Shown here: positions 42,518-50,598 of the stretch, piece by piece
Position numbering within the stretch: the first letter of the stretch is position 1
Layout of the letters: each line of letters starts with the position of its first letter
Source: CAJWOS01 sp964502005
Lineage (GTDB): Bacteria; Myxococcota_A; UBA796; UBA2385
Length of the DNA stretch: 64,000 nucleotides
Reading direction: 5' to 3'
Assembly: GCA_964502005.1 (NCBI GenBank)
Contig: CAZCUX010000013.1
Span: 62,001 to 126,000, forward strand
Position numbers and translations under genes: made by a program
The notes under the pieces: model-generated
The model's database searches: none
Seen by the model: the letters and a program-made list of their open reading frames with translations, nothing else
Told to the model about the DNA's origin: nothing

Positions 42518-44082
42518 GTGCACGGGACCAAGGCCGCAAAATGGACATCCGTACCATTTTGGTGGTGGAAGACTCCCGAACGGACCAGTTGGTTGTGCGG
42601 AGCACGCTCGCCAAGCTGTCACCACCGCCCGAGATTGTATTTGCAGCCTCGATTTCCGAGGCGAAGGCCCTGCTGGATGCGCGGTCTTTTGATGTTGCGC
42701 TGGTGGACTGGCAGCTCCCCGATGGACTGGGCTACGCCGTGCTTCAGCATGCGCTGAATGGCGGTTCAGGTGTGCCGGTCGTGATGATGACGGGTGGCGA
42801 GTCGGGCGTGGTCGAAGACACGCTCGGGCAAGGTGCGCAGGATTTCGTCACCAAGCCTATCAAAGACGAAGTGGTGGTCGCGCGCGCGCTGCGGTACGCG
42901 GTCAACCGGTCACAGTGGGCGGCGGAGCGGCGCGAGCAGTCGTTGTTGTCCGATGCCACCGAGCGATACGATGCGATGTCGCGACTGGCGGCGGGCATTG
43001 CGCACGACCTCAACAACACACTGGCCGTCATTTCGATGAACCTGGAGTTGTTGGCTTCGACGATTCCGTTGCACAACCCCGATGTCGTCGAATGCTTGGA
43101 TGCAGCCCGCGAGGCAACCTTGGCGGCCGGCGCGCGGTGCAACCAGCTGCGCACCTTCACGGGCAACCTCGAAGTCGAGAGCCGGCGGGTCGATATGGTG
43201 GAGCGGCTACGCGCGGCGGCCCTCCAACACCAAATGGCCGAGCCCCCAGACATCTCGGGGCTTGCCGGGCGCCCCGCCAACGTCCGCGGTGATAGCGACC
43301 TCCTCGATACGCTGGTCAGTCGCTTGTTGTCGGGGGCGGCGGAGCTGGGCGAAGTGCAGCAGGTGGCTGTCGCGATGACCGACGCCCGCGCGGAAATCCG
43401 CGGTGATGCGCGTTCGGCGTGGATTCACCCACCAGAGCCCAACGCAGAGCTGCCCATACGCATCACGTTGCCCTGGGAAGGCGTCGAACGTACGCCCCTC
43501 GTGATTCGGCGGCGATTTGAGCCGTTTGGCGAAGGCGCGCATGGTGCGTCTCTCGACTTGGGGGAGTGTATCGGGTTTATTCGTGCACACGGCGGCGCAT
43601 TGGCCGTGCGCACCCATTCCCATGGGGGCGCGTTTGAGCTGCGCCTCCCTTCTTGGGCTGCGCCCACCAAGCCATCGCCGGTCGTCGAGCCGCAGGCACG
43701 GCCAGCGGGCGGGCGGGTTGTGTGGGTGGTGGACGACGAGCCGATGGTGCGGCGCATCTTGGTGCGGCTGCTGCGGCGGCGGGGCTTTGATGTCAAAGAC
43801 TTCCCAGACGGCCACGACGCGTATATGGCAGTAATGAATGGCGATTCATTCGATATCCTCGTGACGGACTTGCTCATGCCGGGCATGGGCGGCGCCGACC
43901 TCGTGCGGCGTCTGCGCGCGGATGGCTTTTCGCAACCTGTAGTGGTCGTGACCGGCTATTCCGCCGATGTGCCTACGCTTTCGGAGCTGGGCGGCATCAC
44001 GATTTTGCTCAAGCCATTCACCAATGCGTCGTTGTACGAGGCGGTGGATGGTGGGCTGCACCAGCTCGGCGACCGTGCCTGA
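42514..44082 (+). CDS. REC-HisKA-(degenerate HATPase)-REC hybrid protein
   Basis: A 522-residue protein. The N-terminal receiver (RTILVVEDSRTDQ, Asp in VALVDWQLPDGLG, TKPIKD) and C-terminal receiver (VWVVDDEPMVRRI, Asp in ILVTDLLMPGMGG, LKPFTN) are both intact. Between them HisKA is clear (LAAGIAHDLNNTLAVISMNLELL), but the ATPase region lacks the N-box Asn (LLDTLVSRLLSGAAEL), has no DxGxG motif and shows only GEGAHGASLDLGECIGFI in place of GTGLGL. It is unlikely to bind ATP and may be phosphorylated by the overlapping upstream kinase. Start ATG at 42514 with GGGAGGG. Confidence 0.8.
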   Translation: MSARDQGRKMDIRTILVVEDSRTDQLVVRSTLAKLSPPPEIVFAASISEAKALLDARSFDVALVDWQLPDGLGYAVLQHALNGGSGVPVVMMTGGESGVVEDTLGQGAQDFVTKPIKDEVVVARALRYAVNRSQWAAERREQSLLSDATERYDAMSRLAAGIAHDLNNTLAVISMNLELLASTIPLHNPDVVECLDAAREATLAAGARCNQLRTFTGNLEVESRRVDMVERLRAAALQHQMAEPPDISGLAGRPANVRGDSDLLDTLVSRLLSGAAELGEVQQVAVAMTDARAEIRGDARSAWIHPPEPNAELPIRITLPWEGVERTPLVIRRRFEPFGEGAHGASLDLGECIGFIRAHGGALAVRTHSHGGAFELRLPSWAAPTKPSPVVEPQARPAGGRVVWVVDDEPMVRRILVRLLRRRGFDVKDFPDGHDAYMAVMNGDSFDILVTDLLMPGMGGADLVRRLRADGFSQPVVVVTGYSADVPTLSELGGITILLKPFTNASLYEAVDGGLHQLGDRA

Positions 44083-44088
44083 GCGCCG

Positions 44089-44940
44089 ATGGGTGTGACC
44101 CTCCTCGATGGCCCCACGGGTACGGAGCTTGCCGCGCGGGGGGTCGCGTTGCCGGCCCCATTGTGGAGTGCAGCGGCTATCGATAGCGCGCCTTCGGTGC
44201 TCTTGGACATTCATCGAGACTACGCGGACGCGGGCGCAAGCATCCACACTGCGGCGACGTTCCGAACGACTCCGGCGGCGGCAGGGCCGCGCTGGCAATC
44301 GCTGCTGTATCGCGCCGTGCAGTTGGCGCGGCAGGGCGCACGACCAGGCCAAAAGGTCGCGGGAAGCCTCGCGCCGCTCGCGGACTGCTATCGCCCGGAC
44401 CTGTCGCCTCCCGCGCCCCATCGGGCGCATGCGCAATTTGCGCGCGCGTTGGTCGATGCGGGCGTCGACCTCGTGTTGTGTGAGACGTTTCCGCACGTTG
44501 GCGAAGGGCTTGCCGCGGTAGAGGCGGCGGTGCCCACGGGCATTCCGGTGTGGGTGTCGTTCACTGCCGGCTATCGGGCAGACCTCATGACGCCCGCGAC
44601 ACTTGCGCAGGCTGCCCGCGCGGCCGTTGCGCGGGGTGCTGCGGCCGTTCTCGTGAACTGTGTGCCAGCAGCGCGCACGCTACCGTATGTGCGCGCACTC
44701 GCCGATGCGGTGGGCGAGCAAGTCCCCTTCGGCGCTTACGCGAATGCGGGGACAGAGGCGGAGGGTATCGGGTGGTCCCACGTTGACACGGGCGCTGCCA
44801 TTTATGCGCAGCTGGCCCAGGAGTGGGTCGCAGAGGGAGCGACCCTCATTGGGGGCTGCTGTGGCACCGGCCCGTTGACCCTTCGGGCAGTTCAGGCCGC
44901 GTTGGCCGACAATCTCACACAAGCGGCGTCGGGTCACTGA
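44089..44940 (+). CDS. Homocysteine S-methyltransferase family protein
   Basis: A 283-residue single-domain enzyme of the MHT/betaine-homocysteine-methyltransferase fold. The substrate loop starts LLDGPTGTELAARG. The three Zn-binding Cys are represented by VNCVPAA and GGCCGTGP. It would transfer a methyl group from S-methylmethionine or a related donor to homocysteine to make methionine, or demethylate another substrate. The donor cannot be told. It begins 6 bp after the hybrid kinase stop, so it may share that transcript. Its 3' end overlaps the convergent dioxygenase gene by 26 bp. Confidence 0.85.
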   Translation: MGVTLLDGPTGTELAARGVALPAPLWSAAAIDSAPSVLLDIHRDYADAGASIHTAATFRTTPAAAGPRWQSLLYRAVQLARQGARPGQKVAGSLAPLADCYRPDLSPPAPHRAHAQFARALVDAGVDLVLCETFPHVGEGLAAVEAAVPTGIPVWVSFTAGYRADLMTPATLAQAARAAVARGAAAVLVNCVPAARTLPYVRALADAVGEQVPFGAYANAGTEAEGIGWSHVDTGAAIYAQLAQEWVAEGATLIGGCCGTGPLTLRAVQAALADNLTQAASGH

Positions 44941-45589
44941 GGAAAGGCACATCCTCGCGACCGTGAAACCATGCCGTCACGGTATAGCGCTCGGCGGCGG
45001 TGGTGCAGACTTCGTGGGATAGCTTCTCGCTGCGAAACAGCACGAGGCGGCCACCGATAGGCGCGAGGTCGACTGGCTCGCTATTCTCGGGGTAAATGCG
45101 CAGGCTTCCCGCGTGGGCGGGGCACCAGTCGGCGTTGAAATACAAAATAACGGTGAGCCTGCGCGCGCTGCGTGTGGCGAAGGTGTCAAGGTGACGACGG
45201 TAACGGGTTCCGGGCCCATACCGTGCTACTTGTACTTCCCATCGCTGGAGGCCCAGCCACGCTGCTTGGTTGACCTCTTCGCAAATGCCGGCAAAGTAGG
45301 GCCACAACGACTTGAGCGCCGGCCCCGAAGCTGCTTCAGACAGCCACGCGGTCTCGTCGCCGCGAATCTCGGGACGAGACAAGCGTTCGCGGCCGAGGTG
45401 GGCGGGAGTCAGTACGCCTTGGGCGTGGAGTTGTACCATTTCCTCCCGTGCCGCACGGATGAAGGGTTCGGGAAAGGTGTTGTCTCGAATCACGGCGTCG
45501 CCCGCGCCCAAAGCCAAAAGCTCGGCGTCGGAGAGCGGTGCAAATGGGCAGTGCGAAACAACGGGGGCGACAGCGGGAGGCAAGCCCAT
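44915..45589 (-). CDS. PHD/EGLN-like prolyl-4-hydroxylase-type 2-oxoglutarate dioxygenase
   Basis: A 224-residue Fe(II)/2OG oxygenase. The facial triad is His133 and Asp135 in YRRHLDTF and His192 in LSHEVC; Arg201 in ERYTVTAWFHG would bind 2-oxoglutarate. ILYFNADWCPAHAGSLRIYPE and the order of motifs follow animal HIF prolyl hydroxylases (PHD/EGLN) and the Pseudomonas PHD-like enzyme that hydroxylates EF-Tu. The substrate is unknown. Such enzymes respond to O2. The ATG at 45589 has AGGA upstream; a longer frame to 45721 adds no conserved sequence. Its 3' end overlaps the convergent methyltransferase. It is divergent from the CpxP-like gene. Confidence 0.82.
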   Translation of the reverse strand: MGLPPAVAPVVSHCPFAPLSDAELLALGAGDAVIRDNTFPEPFIRAAREEMVQLHAQGVLTPAHLGRERLSRPEIRGDETAWLSEAASGPALKSLWPYFAGICEEVNQAAWLGLQRWEVQVARYGPGTRYRRHLDTFATRSARRLTVILYFNADWCPAHAGSLRIYPENSEPVDLAPIGGRLVLFRSEKLSHEVCTTAAERYTVTAWFHGREDVPFLSDPTPLV

Positions 45590-45827
45590 TTTGGTCCTAT
45601 GTAGCGACGCCCAAGTCTGGATCGATCGATACGCTGCGGGGCTATCGTGCGTCGAGAGTCTCGGCATGGGCTGTTTTTTCGTAGACACCGAAAACTGCCG
45701 GACATCAGGGAGGTCCGCCATTCACACTTCGACACATGTCGGCAACAGGAGAGAAAAACGCCGCGCATAGGCTGTTCGTGTCACCTCGACGAGCTGTGGG
45801 GTGAACGAGACGTCCATTGGAGGACAA

Positions 45828-46271
45828 ATGTGGAAGAAAATGCTGTGCTGTGCGTCTGTGGTGTTTGCCTTTGGGACGACGGCGGCCTTGGCCGAAACTT
45901 CGGATGTGCCGCAAACGTCGTGGACCCAGTGGGTCTACCGGTGGGGCGTTGCGGCGATGGATGCGGTCGATGCTACGCCCGCGCAACGACGCGCGATGAA
46001 AGACGTGGGGCGGCGCGCCTACCGACGCTTGGCACCCCATCGCGCGGAGGTCGCGGAGTTCGGTGAACAGGTGGTGCGGGTCTGGACGGCGCCGACCGTC
46101 ACGCGGGAGTCCGTCGAGGAGGTGCGTGTGGACGGCGTCGCGCTGGCGGACGCCTTGAGCGTAGAGGCGGCGGACATCGTGGTGGACGCCGCGGCGGTGT
46201 TGACCGTTTCGCAGCGCAAGACGCTCGTGAAGGAGGCGTATGCACAGGCGAATCGGCTTTGGGAGCGATAA
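45828..46271 (+). CDS. CpxP/Spy-like periplasmic protein
   Basis: A 147-residue secreted protein: the signal peptide MWKKMLCCASVVFAFGTTAALAE precedes a helical mature domain with two LTxxQR-type motifs (ATPAQRRAMKD and LTVSQRKTLVKEAY), the hallmark of CpxP/Spy chaperones. It precedes a response regulator and sensor kinase on the same strand, the arrangement of cpxP-cpxR-cpxA (divergent in E. coli, same strand here). A role as a periplasmic chaperone or kinase modulator in envelope stress is inferred. ATG at 45828 has TGGAGG. Confidence 0.72.
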   Translation: MWKKMLCCASVVFAFGTTAALAETSDVPQTSWTQWVYRWGVAAMDAVDATPAQRRAMKDVGRRAYRRLAPHRAEVAEFGEQVVRVWTAPTVTRESVEEVRVDGVALADALSVEAADIVVDAAAVLTVSQRKTLVKEAYAQANRLWER

Positions 46272-46285
46272 GCCAGCCTGTGTTG

Positions 46286-46309
46286 TCGGTATTCGGGTCC
46301 GAACACCGA
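46286..46309. promoter_or_regulatory. 24-bp near-perfect palindrome before the response regulator
   Basis: TCGGT-A-TTCGG-GT-CCGAA-C-ACCGA has one mismatched position (A/C). It lies 15 bp after the CpxP-like stop and 58 bp before the response-regulator start. It could be an operator for autoregulation or a partial terminator separating the chaperone from the two-component genes. Confidence 0.5.
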
Positions 46310-46366
46310 TGTTGACGCATGGTAGGAGTCGGGCCCGTTCCGTTTTGCAAGCGAAAGGGAAATAGC

Positions 46367-47056
46367 GTGGACCGCGTCTTGCTCATTGACGACGACCGAC
46401 AGCTCGCCGAGATGTTGGTCACTTGGTGCAAGCGGCGCAACTTGGCCGTGGAGGCGCGGGCCACCGTTGCCGCGGGTATGGCTGCCTTGCGTTCGGGGCT
46501 TCCCGATGTGTTGGTCCTTGACGTAATGCTGCCCGATGGAGACGGAATCGAAGTGTGCCGGGAGGTGCGAAACGCTTGGCCTGACCTCCCGATTTTGATG
46601 TTGACGGCCCGAGGCGACCCAACGGACTGCGTCGTAGGGCTGAAAATGGGTGCCGACGATTACTTGTCGAAGCCATTTGACCCCAACGTGCTCGAAGCGC
46701 GCATTCGGGCGCTGTTGCGGCGGGTGCGCCGGGGGCCCGCGGTAGGAACGGTGCTCCGCTTTGAGGGTCTCGAAATCGACCAACGAACGATGACGGTTCG
46801 TCGAAATGGACAAGAAATCGAGCTCACGAGCCATCAGTTTCAGGTGCTTTGTGCGTTGGCAGTCCGTGCCGGTATCGTGCTGGACCGTGCGCAACTTTCG
46901 GCCGCAGTAGGCGAAGGGCTGGGGGATGCGTGGGACCGCACGATTGACGTGCACATTAGCCGGATTCGTGCTGCAATCGAAGACGACCCCAAGTCTCCAC
47001 GCTACATTCGGACCATTCGTGGCCATGGGTATCTGTTTACGAAAGGCGGGCAATGA
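46367..47056 (+). CDS. OmpR-family response regulator (CpxR-like)
   Basis: A 229-residue regulator. Receiver: RVLLIDDDRQLAEML, phospho-Asp52 in VLVLDVMLPDGDG, LTARGDPTD and YLSKPFD. The winged-helix output domain (residues ~130-227) includes LTSHQFQVLCALAVRAGIVLDRAQL and DRTIDVHISRIRAAIEDDPKSPRYIRTIRGHGYLF. The start is GTG at 46367 after AAAGGGA, preceded by no closer ATG. The stop is 3 bp before the kinase start, so the two are translationally linked. It is the likely transcriptional effector for the CpxP-like gene. Confidence 0.93.
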   Translation: MDRVLLIDDDRQLAEMLVTWCKRRNLAVEARATVAAGMAALRSGLPDVLVLDVMLPDGDGIEVCREVRNAWPDLPILMLTARGDPTDCVVGLKMGADDYLSKPFDPNVLEARIRALLRRVRRGPAVGTVLRFEGLEIDQRTMTVRRNGQEIELTSHQFQVLCALAVRAGIVLDRAQLSAAVGEGLGDAWDRTIDVHISRIRAAIEDDPKSPRYIRTIRGHGYLFTKGGQ

Positions 47057-47059
47057 GTA

Positions 47060-48388
47060 GTGCGTCAGCGCCTATTTGTTCAGATTTATGTGTCGTTTTT
47101 GACCGTCTCGTTGCTGACGTTGGTAGCGTCCGTGGCCGCGGTGGGCGTTGCGATGGACCGCGCTTCGGAGGTCCCTGCAGCGGTGCGCGTTGCCGCAAAT
47201 GTATTGGTGCAGTCGCTACCCGACCCTTCTGCATCACCGGTCGCGTTTCATCGTGCGCTGGCAGAGCGCGCCGAAGACCTTGGCCTTGACGTTTCCGTGT
47301 GGAGCGCCGAGGGGCGTCTCCTTGGACGGGTGGGTGACGATGTGTTTCCGGCGCCCCCTGCCGGCTGTGCGCGGCCTTGGCTGCGCTCCACGCGTGGCAG
47401 GTGGGGGCTGTGTATGCAGCTCCCCGACGGTCGCTGGGTAGCCAGCACCGCCGTGGATGCGCGGGTGCAAGGCTGGCTGCTGCGCGTGGGCGGGGTGCTG
47501 GCCGCCGTGTTCGGGACCATCGCCGCGGGGTGTTGGCCCCTCGCACGTCGAATCACGCGTCGACTCGAAGCCTTACAACGAAGTGTAGAGGCATTCGGAC
47601 AAGGTGCGCTCGACCAACGGGTGACGGTAGAGGGGCGTGACGAGGTCGCGTTGGTCGCCCAAGCCTTCAATGCGTCGGCGGAGCGGGTGTCTGCTTTGGT
47701 CGAGGGCCAGCGAAAGGTACTCGCGCATGCGTCGCATGAGCTGCGTTCGCCGCTCGCGCGGCTCCGAATGGCAGTGGCGTTGCTGGAGGACGCCGCAAGC
47801 GACGAGGAGCGCCAGCACGCTGCCCGCCAAGCGGTTCGGGAAATCGGGGAGTTGAATGAACTCATCGAAGATGTGCTGCTTGCGGGGCGTTTGCGTGGCG
47901 GTGTTGTGGTGCCCAGGCAATTGGTGCAAGTCGACCTCGCCGAGCTGTGCCGGGAGGTGGCGGACCAGACCGATACGACCGTTTCTATTGACGAAGGCGT
48001 AGACACGTTCGTGGTACGCGCCGACGAGCGATTGATTCGGCGGGCGTTGCACAACCTCGTGGACAATGCGTGGAAATATGCAGCGCCACCGATTGAACTC
48101 CGGCTCGGACGGGCCGCAGACGTTGTGTCGGTGCAGGTCCTGGACCGCGGGCCAGGCATCCCTGTCGAAGACCGCGCCCGCATTTTCCAACCGTTTTTTC
48201 GACGCTCTGACAGCGCAGAGCCGGTGCAAGGCGTAGGCCTCGGCCTGTCGCTCGTGGACGAAATCGCGCGGCATCACGGAGGTTCGGTGACGTGCACCGC
48301 GCGCACCGCAGGCGGAATGTGTTTCTTGTTGCAACTGCCTGCAGATGGCGATTCCGATGCGCACCTGCTCGGCGAGCCGGATAGCTAA
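47060..48388 (+). CDS. Membrane sensor histidine kinase (CpxA-like)
   Basis: A 442-residue kinase. The first membrane segment is at residues 7-30, a short periplasmic domain (~35-140) follows with CARPWLRSTRGRWGLCMQ (possible disulfide), then a second segment (~142-162), a HAMP domain (~165-215) and HisKA with His226 in KVLAHASHELRSPLARL. The ATPase domain has RALHNLVDNAWKYA, DRGPGIP and GVGLGLSLVDEIARHHGG. The start is GTG at 47060. Together with the upstream regulator and CpxP-like chaperone it resembles an envelope stress system. The small sensor domain lacks a recognised ligand fold. Confidence 0.9.
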   Translation: MRQRLFVQIYVSFLTVSLLTLVASVAAVGVAMDRASEVPAAVRVAANVLVQSLPDPSASPVAFHRALAERAEDLGLDVSVWSAEGRLLGRVGDDVFPAPPAGCARPWLRSTRGRWGLCMQLPDGRWVASTAVDARVQGWLLRVGGVLAAVFGTIAAGCWPLARRITRRLEALQRSVEAFGQGALDQRVTVEGRDEVALVAQAFNASAERVSALVEGQRKVLAHASHELRSPLARLRMAVALLEDAASDEERQHAARQAVREIGELNELIEDVLLAGRLRGGVVVPRQLVQVDLAELCREVADQTDTTVSIDEGVDTFVVRADERLIRRALHNLVDNAWKYAAPPIELRLGRAADVVSVQVLDRGPGIPVEDRARIFQPFFRRSDSAEPVQGVGLGLSLVDEIARHHGGSVTCTARTAGGMCFLLQLPADGDSDAHLLGEPDS

Positions 48389-48428
48389 CGGTGTATACGG
48401 GGGACGCCTCCCCCGAATGGGAGCCACA

Positions 48429-48755
48429 ATGGGCGTAGAAGTAGAGACCCTCATACCGGGTGACGGCACTCGGTTTCCCAAACCCGGTCAAGTTGTGACC
48501 GTCCACTACACGGGCACGCTGACGGATGGGAAAAAATTTGACTCGTCGCGCGACCGCGATGAGCCGTTTCAGTTCGTCATCGGGCGCCAGCAGGTCATCC
48601 GGGGTTGGGACGACGGTGTTGCCCAAATGAGCGTAGGCCAACGTGCGCGGCTCACTTGCTCGGCGGACTATGCGTATGGCAAACGCGGCTATCCGGGTGT
48701 GATTCCCCCCAATGCTACGCTTGTCTTCGATGTTGAGCTGCTGTCTATCGACTGA
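48429..48755 (+). CDS. FKBP-type peptidyl-prolyl isomerase
   Basis: A 108-residue single FKBP domain, the same length as FKBP12. It begins MGVEVETLIPGDGTRFPKPGQVVTVHYTG and includes GKKFDSSRDRDEPFQFVIG, QVIRGWDDGVAQMSVGQRARL, YAYGKRGYPGVIPPNATLVFDVELL: all core active-site positions (Tyr, Phe, Asp, Trp, Phe) are present. There is no signal peptide, so it acts in the cytoplasm. It follows the Cpx-like kinase by 40 bp and may be co-expressed as a folding factor. ATG at 48429 has GGGAG upstream. A hairpin follows the stop directly. Confidence 0.93.
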   Translation: MGVEVETLIPGDGTRFPKPGQVVTVHYTGTLTDGKKFDSSRDRDEPFQFVIGRQQVIRGWDDGVAQMSVGQRARLTCSADYAYGKRGYPGVIPPNATLVFDVELLSID

Positions 48756-48780
48756 GCGCCGCGGAAAGCTCCGACGGCGC
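48756..48780. terminator. Hairpin filling the gap between convergent genes
   Basis: GCGCCG-CGGA-AAGC-TCCG-A-CGGCGC folds into a 10-bp stem with one bulged A and a 4-nt loop, beginning immediately after the FKBP stop and ending 2 bp before the stop of the convergent sulfatase-like gene. No U-tract occurs on either strand; a bidirectional, non-canonical terminator is likely. Confidence 0.55.
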
Positions 48781-48782
48781 GC

Positions 48783-50099
48783 TTAGTCGGCGTCGTCGGG
48801 CTCCATATAGCCGAGCTCTTTGAGCAACGCGCGGGTTTCGTCATCGATAGGCCCGGTAGCGGGCGGGCGGTCCCGATGGGGGACCGTACTCTCCCAAGCG
48901 AAGCGCAACATTTGTGCATCTGCACGGCTGGACAGGTCCAGGTGCTCGATGGCTTCTTGGCCTTCGCCATCGGTCTCGTAGATATGGACCGCACTGGAAT
49001 TGGGGTCGTCCCAGACGTGGCGGATGATGCCCGTTTCTGACATCGCGACCTTGCCTTCCCGCTGCGTTACCAAAACGTCCTGTTGGGCGACGGACTCAGG
49101 CCAGGTGTGGGCAATTTCGGTGGTGCGGGTGATGAGGTCCGCGATGGCGCTGGTGCTCATTACCGGGGGAAGGGAGATAGACGTGCCGCGAACATAGAGC
49201 GGCACACGACTTACGCCCTCCCACACATAAGAGCCATGGCCAAAAACACCGTGCTCGCCGAGCATTTCGCCATGGTCACTCGTGACGATGATGAGCGCGT
49301 CTTTGTAGGGCTCACCCAATGCTTCCAAGAGTCGCCCCAATCGGTGGTCGGTTTCTTCGACGACCGCGTGGTATGCGCGAAAGTACTCATCGGCCGGTAC
49401 ACGATTGCCGACGCGCACATGCTTCCGCTTGTACCCCTTCGGGAACTTGCGCAGCAGGGTGCGGTCGATGTTCCAGGCATCGATGTAGGCTTCTTTGGGC
49501 TTGAGCGGCTGGTGGGGGCCCTTGAAGTGCAGATACAAAAACGTAGGGCGCTCGTCGCCGTCGCTCAATGCAGAGCGCACATCTCGAATCATGCGGGCAT
49601 CCGACGTGCGCTCCCAAACTTCAAATCCGCGCTGCCAACCGAGCCCGCGGGACAGCAGCGGGTTGGCGTAAAGACCGACCGTTCGGTAGCCCCCGTCGTG
49701 CATGACCCGAGCGAGCATCGGAAAGTCTTTGACCTTCGGATACGAGGTGTCGGGGGGGAGCTTGTCGGGAAACGGAAAGTCCCAGCCGTGGCGCCGCACC
49801 ATGCTGCCAGACATCAAGGACAAGGTGCTGGGCGCCGTCCAGGTTCCCGGTGCCCACGCCCGGCTGGTTTGCCCGGCTGCCGCAAGCCCATCGAGCACGG
49901 GGGTGTTCGCCCGGTCGATGGCATCACCGCGAAGTGTGTCCACCACGATGAGGACGACGTTCTTTTTGCCCGTCGTGGGGGCCGTCGCCTCCGCCGCTCC
50001 GTGCATCGTCGTCAGAAAAATGCCTGCCACGAGCGCAACCGTCGCGGCAAGCAGCCACCGCAAAGGACGGGCGACGGTCGTCTTTGCTGACGTTCCCAA
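48783..50099 (-). CDS. Sulfatase/alkaline-phosphatase-superfamily enzyme lacking the formylglycine motif
   Basis: A 438-residue membrane-anchored enzyme: residues ~13-30 (LRWLLAATVALVAGIFLT) are a signal anchor. Metal-binding motifs are VVLIVVDTLRGDAID near the N-terminus and IIVTSDHGEMLGEHGVFGHG in the C-terminal half. The position of the catalytic Cys/Ser in sulfatases (C-x-P-S-R) reads TAPST (residues 88-92), so it cannot be a standard formylglycine sulfatase; a Thr nucleophile as in phosphoglycerol or phosphoethanolamine transferases is more likely. The frame is best started at a TTG at 50099 with GGAGG 5 nt upstream. The substrate is unknown. Confidence 0.75.
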   Translation of the reverse strand: MGTSAKTTVARPLRWLLAATVALVAGIFLTTMHGAAEATAPTTGKKNVVLIVVDTLRGDAIDRANTPVLDGLAAAGQTSRAWAPGTWTAPSTLSLMSGSMVRRHGWDFPFPDKLPPDTSYPKVKDFPMLARVMHDGGYRTVGLYANPLLSRGLGWQRGFEVWERTSDARMIRDVRSALSDGDERPTFLYLHFKGPHQPLKPKEAYIDAWNIDRTLLRKFPKGYKRKHVRVGNRVPADEYFRAYHAVVEETDHRLGRLLEALGEPYKDALIIVTSDHGEMLGEHGVFGHGSYVWEGVSRVPLYVRGTSISLPPVMSTSAIADLITRTTEIAHTWPESVAQQDVLVTQREGKVAMSETGIIRHVWDDPNSSAVHIYETDGEGQEAIEHLDLSSRADAQMLRFAWESTVPHRDRPPATGPIDDETRALLKELGYMEPDDAD

Positions 50100-50598
50100 C
50101 GGACCTCCAAAAATAGTCGTATAACCGGTAGGCCGCCTCCCGAACCGGCGGCGCTTCCCCAGTATTCGCAGGCCCCCCAAAGAGCGGACACGCTGAGGCA
50201 GCATTGCGTCGGCACGCTGCCATCGAGGTGGCTCCACGGGAAGCCACCCGAGAACGGGCCAAGGAAAATGGATTTTCAAAGAACCGTCAAGGAACCGCAG
50301 GGGGGTACGGGTGCCGAAGCAAGCCCGTGTGCCGATGCGCTCTTGGTGCGAGTTATCGTCCAAAGAGACGTATACGCGGATTGTCGCGTGTGCATGGCCT
50401 CGGAGGGGTGCTGCAAACGCGGGTAAGGAACGACCGGAATTCGTCTGTTGTGCGGGACAGGAAGCTCTGTACCCAACAGGTGGACGGAGCGATTTGCACG
50501 GATGAACTCCCCGGAATCCCGTACAAGACCTGCATTCCGCGGAGTCGATACTTGGGATTCGGTGAACGCACCCAATCCCGGATATTCCCGCCCGACCG
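50100..50598. other. 499-bp gap without a gene
   Basis: I see no credible coding region or known RNA. The stretch includes a GC-rich hairpin close to 50120-50150, a TTATAC/TATACG-type -10-like patch on the minus strand near 50115-50125 that could serve the sulfatase-like gene, and otherwise ordinary sequence. The VOC gene terminates at its right end. Confidence 0.3.
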
